Shown here in pieces: positions 31,351-45,487 of a DNA stretch of 64,000 bases. The notes beneath the pieces were generated by a model. The model did no database searches, was not told the origin of the DNA, and worked only from the letters and a program-made list of their open reading frames with translations. The position numbers and the translations under genes were made by a program. Position 1 is the first letter of the stretch; each line of letters starts with the position of its first letter. This DNA comes from Hysterangium stoloniferum. Lineage: Eukaryota > Basidiomycota > Agaricomycetes > Hysterangiales > Hysterangiaceae. The DNA lies in contig WHVD01000077.1 in assembly GCA_015178975.1 (NCBI GenBank), positions 124,001 to 188,000 on the forward strand, in the 5' to 3' direction.

Positions 31351-32523
31351 TTTTGTCCTTTATGGAGCTCACAGTTTAGCCACCCACACTAAACTTGAGC
31401 AAACAAGTCATGATTGGAATAAAGAATCATAGATGAAGCAAAAGGAATCATGAAAGGAACAAAGGGAACTGAAATCTGAAATGGGAACAGGGAAAGGTGT
31501 AAAAATGGATATCCAAGAAGTGAAGATGGTTGGTGAAAAGTAATACATGAGGTGGAGACAAGACACTGATGCACAACACATGGCCAACTTGGGAGCAAGA
31601 CACAAGTGAGTTACAATGGAGAGCACATGTAGGAGGTCTGAAAACAATACCTAACAGGTACTAGGCTACAACAAAGTAGGGTTATGGATGCACAGTTCTC
31701 ACTTGATAGACTTGATCACCCCCACCCCAACCTGTGATGTATAACTTTTGTTGAGAATCCTTAAGTACTTAGCAGCAACTTAAAGACAACAACTATGATA
31801 TATAAAAGGGCTGAATGTGTCAGTAGTCTATTAATTTCTTATTTGTGAGTATTTAAAGGTAGAATGGAATATGGAAAAGGGAATGAATAGCTTTCATTTG
31901 GATTGTGTAACTAAGGATAACTCTCATTAACCTGAGAAAGGTAAGATCCTGTAAACCTGGAACATGTGGGATAAGATGCATGAATGCAAATGGGATGATA
32001 TTGTGTAGTTTAAGATGGTTCAAAAGGCTTATATTTCATAATTCAGCTCTGCTGTTTATATACATAAAATGATGCTGCACAACTGCACATTACTGTGTCT
32101 TAAAATCATGGTTGCTATGCAATAACTGTATGTGATGAGAATATAGTGTGGCTGCACATAACTGTGCACCATAGCAATTGTCTCTGTAAGATCAGAGAAC
32201 AAAAAGGTAGACTAATTGAACCTAGATTGTATTGAGGGGGGCAAAATGGACTGTAGCATGACAGTCCAATTGATGGCTTGAATAATTGATATGAAATGTA
32301 CCTGTTACATGACACAACCAAAGAGAGAGCTATAATAATGCAGGAAAAAAAAACACCACCTAAAAGAATGAATATTGTTAGGACTATGCTGACTATATTC
32401 TCAGCTATACATAATGTTATACCCAATCAATATATCTCAGCTGACTGCTTAGTATCCAATATCCATTCTCATTGGAGTTTATTGTTCTTGTTGTTTTCCC
32501 ATCTTAGTCTCATTGTATTGTGT
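31351..32523. other. No gene recognised; AT-rich
   Basis: About 1.2 kb without convincing ORFs. It may be decayed element interior belonging to the LTR remnants on either side. Confidence 0.45.
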
Positions 32524-33513
32524 TGTTAGGACCTGGGCCCCAGATCCTCCCAGTAATAGCCCTTTCTTGCTATAAGGGTGGCTTCTGACCTGGACCTCAT
32601 ATGGACTTCCCATATTCTCTAGACACTTACTAATCTGTGACCCAGTTTGTTCCTGGTTATGTTTTGACATGCATATATTCACTTGATATTGGGTTTTAGT
32701 ACCTGTTCCCATATCAACTTGACCCATATACTCCAGAATGGTTAATCCTGTTATTTTCTTGTACACATGACTTGTCTGTTTGTTTCAGCAGATCAGTAGT
32801 ACAATAATAAATTATAATTATTCTACTGTATATAGTCTATTAATCTTTTTAAACCACAATCCAATCAGCATATTGACTTAGCTACAACCTATCTCCTCAA
32901 TATACTAAGCTAAACTATGAAACTTGACACCAGTGTATTTTCAGAACTCCTGGGTTTCCAACTCTCTGACCAGTCATGTACTTTCAGACTTTCTGGGATG
33001 ACTGTACCCACCCCTGTCTGAAGCTAGGACCCAATGATCATACAAGAGCCCAGCACATAAGACAAAGGCACCTCCTATCTGCCATGGAACCTCTACAGGT
33101 TTTTCCCATGCCTTAGTTCACTCCTGCCCAGTAAGGCCTGAGCTTAACATATATCCCTTGCATCCTTGTTATATCTCTGGGTTGTGATTAAAATAACTCC
33201 TCTGTCTATATATACATGGAGCAATAGTATTTGAAATCCAATCTGAATATTGTGTTACATCACATTGCATTTAAACTTACTTCTCTCTACAAAAAACCAC
33301 CCATTCCCTTCCTATTTTGGCCCATTGAATACCTTCAGATTTCCTGAGCTGCAGCCTCATTTCTCTTCTAATCCTATTCCTGGCCCATCCTGAAGTCACA
33401 AATTCATTTGAAATTAGGACAGCTGCATAGTTTGTAATGGTGCAACATATAAACCGAAGCCAAGTCCCACCAATTCACAGTCTTTGCTCCTTGGTTTAGT
33501 ACTTGACTTAGGG
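32524..33513 (+). mobile_element. Decayed LTR, family G
   Basis: Starts TGTTAGGACCTGGGCCCC. It has two successive TATA-plus-start-site units (TATATAGTC...ATCCAATCAGCATATTGAC near 32828-32880 and TATATATACATGG...ATCCAATCTGAATATTGTG near 33207-33252) and a worn core (GGTGCAACATATAAACCGAA at 33439-33458). The 3' end is set at GGGACTTAAGG by analogy with the CTTAACA ends of other LTRs. Confidence 0.55.
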
Positions 33514-34140
33514 ACTTAAGGTCTCTATAGTATATTATAATCTCAGCTGATCTCACTTCCAACATCCTGACCATATCCAACCTCCATCACATATGTATAG
33601 TCCAATCACTGACTAGATACATATAAAAGCTGTACAAGGCAGCAATATCATTGTAGACTCATGATCAACATCATCCAACCTCTCTTTTTGACCAAACCCA
33701 GCTGATTTAATAGCAATATTCAACCTTTGTTATATATCTAGTGCAACATCACCAAGTAGACTGCCTATATGTTGGAATTGGTGATGAAACCACCCTTTTC
33801 CTAGGGGCGGTTCACCCATTTCTTCACTTTTTCATAGGAGGATGCTAATTGTGGACCATGTTTTCTGAGGTTAATGCATGCCAGAACCAGTGTACACCTA
33901 AACTAGCATCCTACCTATCATGTCAGAAGGTGATTCACTAACTGACACATTGATTGACAAACAAGTACTATTATTACAAGTCTATTACCCACTTGTAGAT
34001 TGTGTATTACAATAAGTCAACTCATAAGTTCAAGTTCGCCATAGTCCCGGTTCGCTAGACTTAGTTGCCCTGTGACAACACGTGACAGACGCCACCTCGA
34101 TCGCGCTTGTCCTTCCTTGATTATTTTGCATTAACACTCG
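33514..34140. other. No gene; upstream region of FunK1
   Basis: Includes the expected promoter of the kinase gene. From about 34030 the base composition changes to a CpG-richer, host-like one. No clear TATA box. Confidence 0.45.
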
Positions 34141-36146
34141 ATGCCGAAGAACTCGACATCGCCTCATGATTTCCGCCCGAAAACACCACCGTCTTCTACC
34201 GCGCATCCTACGAAGTTGGGTGCCACTCCCATTCTAAAGAAGGAATCAAGATCACAGTTGTATTCATCCATGCACCTAGCCAGAGATGAAAGGATCACCG
34301 CGGAAATATCTGGGCGCGGAGTCGGTCCTCAGAATAGAGGATTTCTTGAGTCAATATCTCCCCAAAGCTCCCAATCCTTGTCCGAAGCGTACGGTCGAAA
34401 CACTGTAAAAACACAAAGCTTTCAGTGAATCCAGTAGCGAGTTTGCCATGTACAAGCCCTGGGTACGTCATTTTGTGGTGCTTTTGGATTTATTGGAATT
34501 TATTTAGGAGATAGATTAATTTTCCTGCAAAATTTTGTCCTAACCTTGAACTCATGGACGCTCACAACACACCTGCTGTGGACTTCGGAGGGAAACAAGT
34601 CAAGCCAGACATACAAATATATTCTCCCAGTTTCAAGCGATAAGGCCTATCGGATATAACACAGACAAAGATGACTGCTGAATTTATAATAGCCGTCGAT
34701 GACGCGTTCAATGACAGTGGTCCCTTCGAGCGTAGTTCCAATACTGTGCGTGATACACTGGGTTAGATTACATTATATGCGACGGCATACCAAGCTGTAC
34801 AATTCCGGACACATGTCTTCCTTGTCCTTGTTTTCCCCAAGTATGCGAGATTCATGCGCTGGGACCGCAGTGGCGTTATCATAACGGAAAAAGTCCCGTT
34901 CTCAAATCCCTCCTATCTCGAGTTCTTCTGGCGGTTTAATAATGTTAGCCCTGCTACACGTGGTGTCGATACTACAGCCACAGAGTTTCCACACGACCAC
35001 CTTGTCGCTGTGAAGGCTGAAAGGTCCCTTGGTATCGAGGATGGTGACCGACTCTTTCGGGTCAAACTTGATCCAAAAGCCCACAATTACGTATTTCGTC
35101 GTCCCACGTACATGGCTGCAGAATCTCCCCTCGGCTGCTCGACTCCTGTTTTCCCGGTCTACTGCGTCGAAATTGGGAAGTTGGTGCTGCTCAAGGACAT
35201 ATGGAGGGTCGTTTCACCTAGTCAGAGCTCTGAACATATGATATATGGGCAGTTGAACAAACGTGGTATCAGGAATATCTGCACGTGCAAGCAGGGATGT
35301 GATACGTTAGATCAGTTTACCAGGACGCAGGATTCATCAACGGCAAGACGCGTTTCTTCGCCATTGAGGCGATTGTAGCACTATTGACTCGTTCTAAACG
35401 AAATTGGAAGGTCTCTAACTGATTTTAGGAATACAAAAGAGATGGTGACCCCAGTGAGAGACGCCATCATAGGTACGTATATCGGTCTCTTAATGGGATT
35501 GCCGCTGATTCCTTTTCGACAGCCCATGGGGACGCTTATGACAAGGCTGAAATTCTTCACATATATATCAACTCAGGCAATATTCTTATCACTCATATCG
35601 GCGGCGGATTGTTAATTGACTGGGATCTTTGCAAAAGCTTCTACATATACATCAAGGACAAGCCCGCATTGAAAGGAATGAGTACCTCCCCTAGTTTCCG
35701 AATCCAATTGGGAATTCTTCTGAACTTTTGTTTGGCGTTTTATTATCTATTTCTGTCATGGACAGGGTGCTTGGCAATTCATGGCTGCTCGTTTGCTAGT
35801 GATTCCCACCCACGGGGAGCTACCACCGACCCCTGATCGGGCCGACGACTTGGAGTCCTTCTTCTACGTCCTTGTCTGCATTGCCGTGAGATATACCGAG
35901 CATAGATTTGTCAAGGGTGCGCTCACCAAGATGCTCCATGCAGCCTTCGACAACCATTATCTGGATCCTAAAGGAGCCGCCAAAGGAGGAGGTACGAAGA
36001 AACCCGAGGTGCCAACCTCTGACTCCTTCCAATTTTCTCGTTTATTCAATGTCTCGTTGAAGGAGTTAATCAAAACATTGGCGAAAACGATTGCGGTACG
36101 ATACGAAGAGGCGCCGAAAGCAACAGAAATTGCTCAATATAAATAA
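34141..36146 (+). pseudogene. FunK1-type fungal protein kinase, probably inactive
   Basis: An N-terminal frame at 34141 (ILKKESRSQLYSSMHLARDE) is followed after introns by PAVDFGGKQVKPDIQIYSPS, an in-frame TAG at 34764-34766, ITLYATAYQAVQFRTHVFLV, then FMRWDRSGVIITEKVPFSNP, YLEFFWRFNNVSPATRGVDT, LLIDWDLCK and, after an intron ending at ATGGACAG, QFMAARLLV and ADDLESFFYVLVCIAVRY. These are hallmark FunK1 segments. The TAG stands where family members have Gln (CAG). The catalytic loop reads HIYINSGNILI (about 35558) where the family has H-R-D-I-S-x-G-N, so the catalytic Asp is gone, while the DWD metal-binding motif is kept. It ends IAQYK and TAA. Exon borders in 35380-35470 are uncertain. Confidence 0.8.
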
Positions 36147-36807
36147 CTGTTTGAGAACCACTGCACCTCAGTGGACTGGCGGATGATGACGCCGTTCTTT
36201 CTACACTACTTGCGGGGAAGCACCTAAAGAGAGTAGCCGCTTTGGGTCGCTCAGACTGGATGGCATCGGAATTGACGACGGCGTTACAGAAGAGCGGTTG
36301 GAATGAGCATGGTGACTGTGTTCAGCGCGATCTATCTTCTCCCCCGCCCACACAACCTATGGCACTGAAAACTGAGTGTTCTGAGAGTGGCGCTGCTCCG
36401 ATCTCAGGGGACCCATTTCGCTAGTAGCGCGCAGTACCCCAACCTCTCGGTGACGTTATCACTCATTGAGAATCTTGTAATAGATCTGAGAAAGTTGCGT
36501 AAACAGCTACTTGGCGGTTAAATCCAGGTGTACCTGCTTTAAATAACCCAGACAACACGAGAGTAGGTTAGGAGCTGAAAGTGGGCTTTGTAATTTCATA
36601 CTTTTATATAGACCCACCACTGTATCTCTTATCCATCGCCGTCAAGAGCGAGAATGCTATTATGGACTATGACACTCCATTCTGGCTTGTACTGTAAATG
36701 GTATGAAGATTTATCGTCATTATTAGGTCCAACATCATGAACTAGAGTAAATAATGTACACCTAAAAGAAAATCTAATAATAATAGTCGTCCTTCTATAT
36801 GGGTCAA
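36147..36807. other. Spacer between FunK1 and OYE
   Basis: The last part of a FunK1 tail-like frame (ALQKSGWNEHGDCVQRDLSS) may lie in 36180-36424. The rest shows no feature. Both genes converge on it, so it would hold both 3' ends. Confidence 0.45.
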
Positions 36808-38147
<1,340 letters not shown>

Positions 38148-39228
38148 GGTAGAAGGGTTGCTTGGTTCTGTATGGTATAGAGGAGTTGACTGCAGAAAGA
38201 CGAGTTTTTGTCGACGGCTTTATATAGTCTGCGAGGCATTTCGCTTGAGAAACTCTGGTGCTGACAGGTTAAGAAACATTTAGTGGTATGAGCTTAGTCT
38301 GACCGCACGGATTACCGATGACTTCATCACCTCTAGTTTGCTTGCAGGCTTGCTCATGCATACGCCGGAGTGGATAATAATGGCTCATATCTAGCCGCCA
38401 TGGCTAGTGAGTTGAGCTATCTTTACACTCGGTGATTCATAGTCGAGAGAAAATGGCAGGAAAGAAGTATGTCGACAAAATTGGTGACTGTAGTATGACT
38501 ATTCCAATATTTCGGAATTACGGTAGAAACGTTGACCTTGAGTCACAGTATGTCAAGTAAGTCACACAAAATATTGTGACCCAAATTTATTTACCAACCG
38601 TACCCATATAACGATTTGGAGGTGAGGAGGTGTTTATTTTTGGCGATTTCTTTTGTGTTACGTTCCCCTCAAGAGACCTCCTAGTTGAAAGCACACTTGA
38701 ACAATGAATGAAGCTACTCAACAAGACATCGAGTCGCCGATGATGATGGTAGAAACCGTTGAAAGCGGAGCGAAGAATGACATGATTCTTTACTGCTTGG
38801 AATATTTCAGAACCATGTTGGACACATTAAGTCAATTTTTGAACTGAAGAACTGTAGCATACATGAAGAATATTTTATACTACAACGAGACAGATGACTG
38901 GAGGGCCAATCAAGGAAGTGAAGGATGAAATAGATCATAAGAAGTTGATGACAAGGCAGGGAGACTAAATTTAAAATACTAAATAATACTAAACAATACT
39001 AAAGGGTTCTGCAGTGGCAAGTGAGACGTGTAAAGGGAGATGGTGACAGGGGAGCAGATAAGATGGAGATGGAATGGAAGGCTACAGGGTTAACTACTAC
39101 AATGAAACAAGTGTCAGGGGTGCTGTGAGTGGTGATGGAAGAGGTACTGATAATGAGTCAATGGAGGGTTTTGAGTCTCAAACAGGTTGTGGGGTCTGAA
39201 ACAATGGGATCCTAACAGTATCCCCCCA
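38148..39228. other. No gene; OYE promoter and intergenic region
   Basis: TTTATATAG at 38219-38227 (minus-strand CTATATAAA) about 75 bases upstream of the OYE start is a good TATA box. From 38900 on the sequence becomes AT-rich gypsy 3' end with a minus-strand PPT-like tract near 39230. Confidence 0.5.
38219..38227 (-). promoter_or_regulatory. TATA box of the OYE gene
   Basis: CTATATAAA on the minus strand, about 75 bases before the ATG at 38147. Confidence 0.5.
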
Positions 39229-42200
39229 TTAGGTCAAGACCCTTTGAGACCTTTCTAGGGAATGGTGCTGAAGTTTTCCTAAAGAGGGAGAGAGAGAGAG
39301 ATGTAGGTGGACTTGGAATAGTGAGGGTGAGTCCAAAAAGGAAATTTGGGGTACTGGCCATGAGCTGCTAAATGGTGGAGAGGGGCCTGATTTGCCTGGA
39401 TTCACAGTATCAAAGTCCAGAATGACTTCTGGTCCATTCCCAAGTTTGGTAACAAGAATCCAGGATGTTTCTTCATCTGTTCCTTCATAGCACCATTTTA
39501 ACAAGTAGAGTAGTTTACAAGAATGTCATCTATAGTTGACTTTGGAGTCTAACACAGTGTCAATTTTGAATTCAGGCTCTCCATTGATAATTATGGGTGG
39601 AGGAGGAAGTTGACTGTGTTCAGGGATGGTGTTCAATGTGGCCAGTTCTAGTACTGAGACATGGAAAACTGGATGAACTGCATGCATGGTATTAAGGAGC
39701 CAAAGGGTAAATGAATGGGTCCTTGCTTGTGCAATAATCTTGTATGGGCCAAGATATTTTTCAGCAAGCTTTTTTGTGGATCAGGTAGTCCTAAAAAAAC
39801 TCAGATTTGATGAAGACTTGGTTTCTGACTTTGAAATTGGGTGCCTGTAGATGTCGGTGGTCCAGTGACTTCTGGGTGTATGCTTGAGCATGAAGTATGG
39901 ACTGTCAGAGGGCATGGTGAAGTTTATCTAGATCAGTGACAAACTCCTGAGTGTGAGTGGAGGCCAGATCATGTTCTGGATGTGATTATAGCCTTTGTTT
40001 GCAAAGAAGGGGGAGATGCCAGTAGTGGTGTTCAGGGTGTTATTGTAGGAGAATTCAGCCAGAGGTAGGAAGTCCAACCAAATGTCCTGTTGATAATTGC
40101 AGTAGATTCAAAGATATTGTTCCAATGTTTGGTTAACTTGTGTGGTCTGTCCATTGCCTTCTGGATGGTCCCCCAAAGTGAAATGTAACTTCATATCAAG
40201 GGCTGTTCCAAGTGATTTGAAGAAGTGGGAGACAAATTTGGAACCCCAATCTGAAGTGACATGAGTCAGGATGTCATGTTTCAAGAAAACATGGATAACA
40301 AATAGTTTAGCAAGTTCTTGGGAGATAATTGTGTCATATGTTGGTATAAAAATGCTCTGCTTAGTGAGTCTGTCAACAATAACTAGTATTGAAATGAATG
40401 ATTGTGAGGGGAGGAAGGTCCTCAATTAAATCCATGGAAATCAAGTTCCACAGGAGCTCCAATATGGGAAGTTGGTTGAGTAGACCATAGGGTTTATGTC
40501 TTTGGGCTTTGGATCACATACAAGTGGTGCAAGACTTGCAATAGCTTTGTAGAAGTGTGCAGAGGGCTGGCCAGGTGTATTCTCAATGGATAATACTGAG
40601 GGATTTGTTGGATCCATAGTGGCCAGAGATGGTCATGAACATGCTGGAGAATGTGCAGGTGGAGTGTTCTGGCATCCAGTACATAGATTCTGCCATCGAG
40701 GCAGATAAAACCACTCGAGTCCTGAGTCCATTGGGGGGCTGATGGGTTGTTGGGGTTGTCAAGATGGGAACTAGTGATTGGATCATTTCAAAGGTCTAGC
40801 AGGATGTCTTGATGAAGCTTTGTAACATCCATAATGGTGACACCATGAAGTATTGGTGTGACTAGAGAGGAAGCTTGAAGATTCCATCAGTTGTTCTGAG
40901 GTAAAGATGGGCTTAAAATTGTGTGGATTGACTGCTGCATAATCATTGGTTCCCTCTTTAAGGTAGATATCCCATTGTCTAGTCATGGTGTCAGGTTTTC
41001 CCCCCAGGTGGCCAGGCTGAAAATGAATAATGAGGTTGAACTGAGAAAGATTGGAATATTCTAAGTTCTTATGATCAGTGACAATGTCAATCAGGGTTCC
41101 TGAACCTTCAAGGTAATGACACCAGGCTTTGAACACCTGAAAAATGGCAAGGAGTTCTTTGTCATGGACATCATAGTTGAGTTCTGTAGAGGTAAATTTT
41201 CTGGAAAGGAAAGCAACTGGGTGAATTTCTCCATCAGAAGTAATAATGGAAAGGATCACAGCTAGTATATAGTCAGATGCATCAGTTTCAATGATTGTCA
41301 GGTGGTCCAGTTGCCAATGTGTAAAAATGGGTGCCAATATGAACACATCTTTGAGGTGTTGGAAAGCCATTCTGCATTGATCTGTAAAATTCCACAGGGT
41401 TCCCTTACAAGTAAGTCAAGTTAGGGGAACCAAAATGTCTGAATAGTTGTGTATGAAATGACAGTAGAAATTGGCAAATCCAAGAAAAGACTGGATGTCT
41501 TTAACCTTTCGGGGTTCCAGCCATTTGCAGATAGTCTAGATTTTGTCTTCATCCATTGTAAGTCCATCCGGTCCCAAAATGAAGCCTAGATATTCAATGC
41601 AATCAACATCAACAGAGCATTTGTCACCACAGGCAAAAAGCCTGTGCTTTTGGAGCCTCTGAAACACTTCATGAACATGTTTGTCATGCTGTGCTAGGTC
41701 CTCTGAATAATGAGGATGTTGTCAAGGTATATGATAACACAAATGTCAAGTAGGTGCATTAGTGAGCCCAAATGGCATGACCGACCATTCAAAATAACTG
41801 TAGTGTGTTCGGAATGCCATCTTCTATTTGTCACCTTTGGTGTTCTGCACCAAGTGGTAAGCATGATGCAAATTGATGTTGGTATAGATGCAGGCTCTCC
41901 AAGGGGCATCTAATAGGTCTGTAATGAATGGAAGAGGGTACCTATCCATTTTTGTGACTTTGTTGAGTCCTCTAAAATCTATGCAAAGGCTTAACAAGCT
42001 GTCCTTCTTTCTAATGAAAGGAATTAGTGTGTTGTATGTAAGACAACATGGAGGGCCATATGAAGCTGATATGAAGGTGTTCATCTATAAATCCTCTAAG
42101 GAGGATGGTCACACTTTATTGAATATACAAAATTTTACTAAATAATCCTCATATTTTTCAAGTGAGACTATTCCTTCTGGCCATGACAACTTATTCTATG

Positions 42201-43070
42201 AGTTTATATTTAATTACCTGAAATTTCATCTTTAAAATATGCATGCCCCTTTAAAATACACACAAATGACATAGTTACACAAAATTATTTGGGTTATTAT
42301 TTAATCTTTGGGTTATGATGTATTCTCTTATATACAAGCAAACTTTCAAATATATTTCATATAATTTAAATTTAGTTGGTTTAGAGAGTTAACCAGAACT
42401 ATCTGGGGTACCAATCCCCATTGTGCAATTTATTCCAAAAGAATAATCTACAGATGATTGTTTGACTAAATTTTGTCAGATATAGGATTAATATTAATAT
42501 TTTTACATTCTTCAGAGTGATACCTAATCAACTGAATTTGATTAAATATTAATTCTACAGCAAACAATATGAATGTATATACTTTATTGAATAAATAGTT
42601 TTTAAAGTTTTGGGTTATCCTCCTAAGAGAAGCCAGTTCAGATTGTGAGAGTAAATATAAACAAGGAGAGGGTCCATGCCATCCTCAAGGTCAACCTTGA
42701 GGTCATAGGTTCTATGAGGCACCAAAGTGTTGGGATGCCATTTGCTGAAAATATCCATGAAGTCATGGTACTTCTCTGGGATGCTGTCAAGATCAACAGT
42801 GGCCTCTGAAAAGATAGTCACATGCATGGAGGTGCCAAGCTGAAGATATTTAGGGAGAACATCTAGGATCCATCCATATTATTGGTGTGTAAAAATCCAT
42901 CAGCATTAACTAAAGAGATAGATGGGGTCTGTCATGGAGGGGGTGGCTAGTGGAGCTGCCACTGCCCTGGCCAAAACTGAAGAAGCTGGAAATCAACCAT
43001 CAGGCACCTGGAAAGTTAGATGTCCCAATACCCAGTCAATCATTGATTAAAGTGGGTAAAATTCAGCTGA
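39229..43070 (-). pseudogene. gypsy-2: decayed chromodomain gypsy pol with a MITE inside
   Basis: In minus order it has a protease C-terminal remnant (43070-42840), LDSIPEKYHDFMDIFSKWHP, RT pieces (LCIDFRGLNKVTKMDRYPLP, YTNINLHHAYHLV), the worn RT active-site strand YLDNILI (for YLDDILI), RNase H (IETDASDYILAVILS, LNYDVHDKELLAI), integrase (ILVIVDRLTKQSIFIPTYDT, TSDWGSKFVSHFF, HPEGNGQTTQVNQ) and a chromodomain (KWCYEGTDEETSWI). It is colinear with gypsy-1 but full of shifts and stops. Most CpGs have become TpG or CpA. A 524-bp MITE splits the region before RT. No LTR of its own could be paired. Confidence 0.9.
42100..42623. mobile_element. MITE with TAA target duplication (PIF/Harbinger-like)
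   Basis: It starts GGAGGATGGTCAC and ends GGGTTATCCTCC, so the termini GGAGGAT/ATCCTCC are inverted. TAA stands at 42097-42099 and 42624-42626. Cutting it out with one TAA restores the gypsy frame ELASLRGFIDEHL. A 3-bp TWA target is typical of PIF/Harbinger. No ORF inside. A second copy is at 57798. Confidence 0.9.
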
Positions 43071-43258
43071 TGGTTCTAAGTAATGTAAGTTTGATATCTG
43101 TGGTTTACAGACTCAGTATCCATTGCCAATAAGGTGTTAGGACTGGAAAACCTGCCAGGCTCTGGACCCCATCCTACATGCACCTGACTCTCTATACCAT
43201 GTTACAGTTAACTGGACAACCTGCTGGGACCCAGATGTTAAACCTGTCTATGCCCAAC

Positions 43259-43993
43259 TGTTACAACCATGTCGCAACCCGATGGTCCCTGAGGATATCA
43301 CCACCTATCGATGTTTCAAGTTATCGCTCAAGTCATCACATCAGAAACCATCGGTTGCCCAATGCTGACATATGCTTTCACGGTGATCAAACCCCATTTA
43401 TGCCCCCATCAAAATATACTCGTACTATCTGGTTATACTCTGATACGTCCCTTTTTATTATGATGATCTGTTCTACTCTATGTTTCACATATGCCTATAC
43501 ATACATATACCTGTAACCCTCAGATTATTTCCTTTTATCATAATTCCACTCTCGGGTAATCACGGCCTCCGAACTTATTGTAACCTTCCCATTCCTAGTC
43601 AAGTTTATTTGTCAATAATGTTTTCTGCTCTTCCCTTAGTTAGTATTTTCTAGACACCAAATACTTGTATATGAACCCTCTGTAGTTGTAGTTACTAGGC
43701 AATCAGAATATCGACTCAGAACACCCACATACATCTTTAGAAGTCTTACTCTAAGTATTCTGCTCTCTGCCTTCACGTGCACTTGCCCACTCTCAGTCCC
43801 TGACCCCTTGGCCCGACACTTGGTCATGATCGGTAACTCACCGAGAGGTACTCATTAGGACTAGTCTTCACCCATCTGAAATTTAAGGACACCTAATGGA
43901 TATTTGCGAGGGTGCAGCATATAGGCTGAAGCCAAGTCCTTCCAATCAGTCCCCATCAGCCTACCGACATTAGTCAGTTTTCAGTTCTTAACA
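43259..43993 (+). mobile_element. Solo LTR, family A (735 bp), target duplication CCAAC
   Basis: TGTTACAACCATGTCG to TCAGTTCTTAACA, with CCAAC at 43254-43258 and 43994-43998. An older relative of the gypsy-1 LTR: many of that LTR's CG sites are TG or CA here. Confidence 0.95.
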
Positions 43994-44116
43994 CCAACCC
44001 TCTGTGTCTCATGCACTAGTCATTGGAATACCTGCTAGGACCCACACATGTCAAACCTGTCAATATCTGACTCTATCTCACACACCAGTTGCTGGACTCT
44101 GCCTGGACAACCCATC

Positions 44117-44940
44117 TGTTAGGGTATGTACATGGCGGGTTTCCAGGGAAACCCATGGGAAATCCAGTAGGACTTGGCTTCAGCTTGTAGGCTGTGCCCT
44201 TGTGAGATCGTGTTGTCTAATTTCAAACTGGCAGATGGGAATCCCAGGGAGTCCAGGTGGGGTTCGTGGGTCGAGGGGTCAGAGGTCAGAGGTCATGGGT
44301 TGAGAGGTTGGGGAGTCGAGATAAATAAGAGACATAGATGTGTTGGAGCCCATGGGCTCTGACTAGCGAGAGCGGTGTAATTCAAGGAGGAGTTTAGAGT
44401 GGAAAATGTACTAGATTACTGGGGAGAATCTAAGCTGATTTTCTGACTGGATTGTATGTACAACATCTGCCAGACTATATAGACTGTGGAATGAATAACA
44501 TACCAATCCAGTAATAATGAAATGAAACTAGCAAAACATGAAACAAGAATAGTAAACACCAAATTTGGTGTTAGGAATGGGACAGAACGGAGCAGAGTCT
44601 GAATCATGACAAATCATAACGCATAATGGGAAATGGAGCAGGGGTGGAGTCCGAATTGTGACAGGTCATTTGACTAAAACGGGAACGGGGCTCAGTTAGA
44701 GGGATGACAGGTTTTCCGAGTGGGGTCTGGTGACTGACGCATGCAACGAGGTCAGACATAGACAGGGATGGAGTCCAGCAGGTATTCTGGTGATTGATAC
44801 ACAATGTAATGAAGTTGAGCGTGGACAAGTCTGACATATGGAGTCTGGCGGGAATTCCGGTAAACCGACAATCGGTGCATATAGGGTGTGGGTGCATATA
44901 AGTTAGTTCCTGGAGTCCGGCAGGAATTCTGGTCGTAACA
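44117..44940 (-). mobile_element. Solo LTR, family E (824 bp), target duplication CCATC
   Basis: Plus-strand ends TGTTAGGGTATGTAC and CTGGTCGTAACA; CCATC at 44112-44116 and 44941-44945. Reversed core at about 44170-44203. Moderately CpG-depleted relative to 29123-29943. Confidence 0.95.
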
Positions 44941-45487
44941 CCATCAACTCTCTAACTGAGCTCCATTCCCATTATGGTCAAATGACCTGTCATATTTCAG
45001 ACCTTGCTCTTATTCCATTCCATCCATAACACCTAGTTTGGTGTTTACTTATCTTGTTGCATGATCACTTGTTTTGATCTTCATTATTACTGGATTTGGT
45101 ATTGCATACATTCCACAGTCTATATAGTCTAGCTAATGTTGTACATACAATCTGGTCAGAAAATTGACTAAGTTCTCCCCCAGTTACTTAGCATATATCC
45201 CACTCCATCCCCATCTCTCTCATCTTTGAAACACAATGCTATCGACCTTGTTGGAGCCCACAGGGTTTCCAACCAGTCTCCTGACCTACTGTATCAACTG
45301 TTCAACCTATCGATCTATCAACTACACCTGGACTCCCTGGGTTTCCCATCCACCTGTTTGAAATTGGACATCATGATCTCACAAGGGTGCAGTCCTACTG
45401 GATTATCCATGGATTTCTTCAGAAACCCTCCATGAACCTGCATGACCTTTAACAGTATTTTCTGGCCAGGACTCACAGATTGTCAAT

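Larger units (their letters stand above)
43135..45454 (+). mobile_element. LTR (family C/E type) with two younger LTRs nested in it; probable 5' LTR of gypsy-3
   Basis: It begins TGTTAGGACTGGAAAACC and ends CATGACCTTTAACA. Removing the LTRs at 43259 and 44117 leaves about 750 bases with TATATAGTC, ACAATCTGGTCAGAAAATTG and a core that lost its middle (AAGGGTGCAG joined to TCCTACTGG at 45383). A Gag ATG follows 34 bases later, after GTATTTTCTGG, as in gypsy-1 (GTATATTCTG). Confidence 0.8.
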
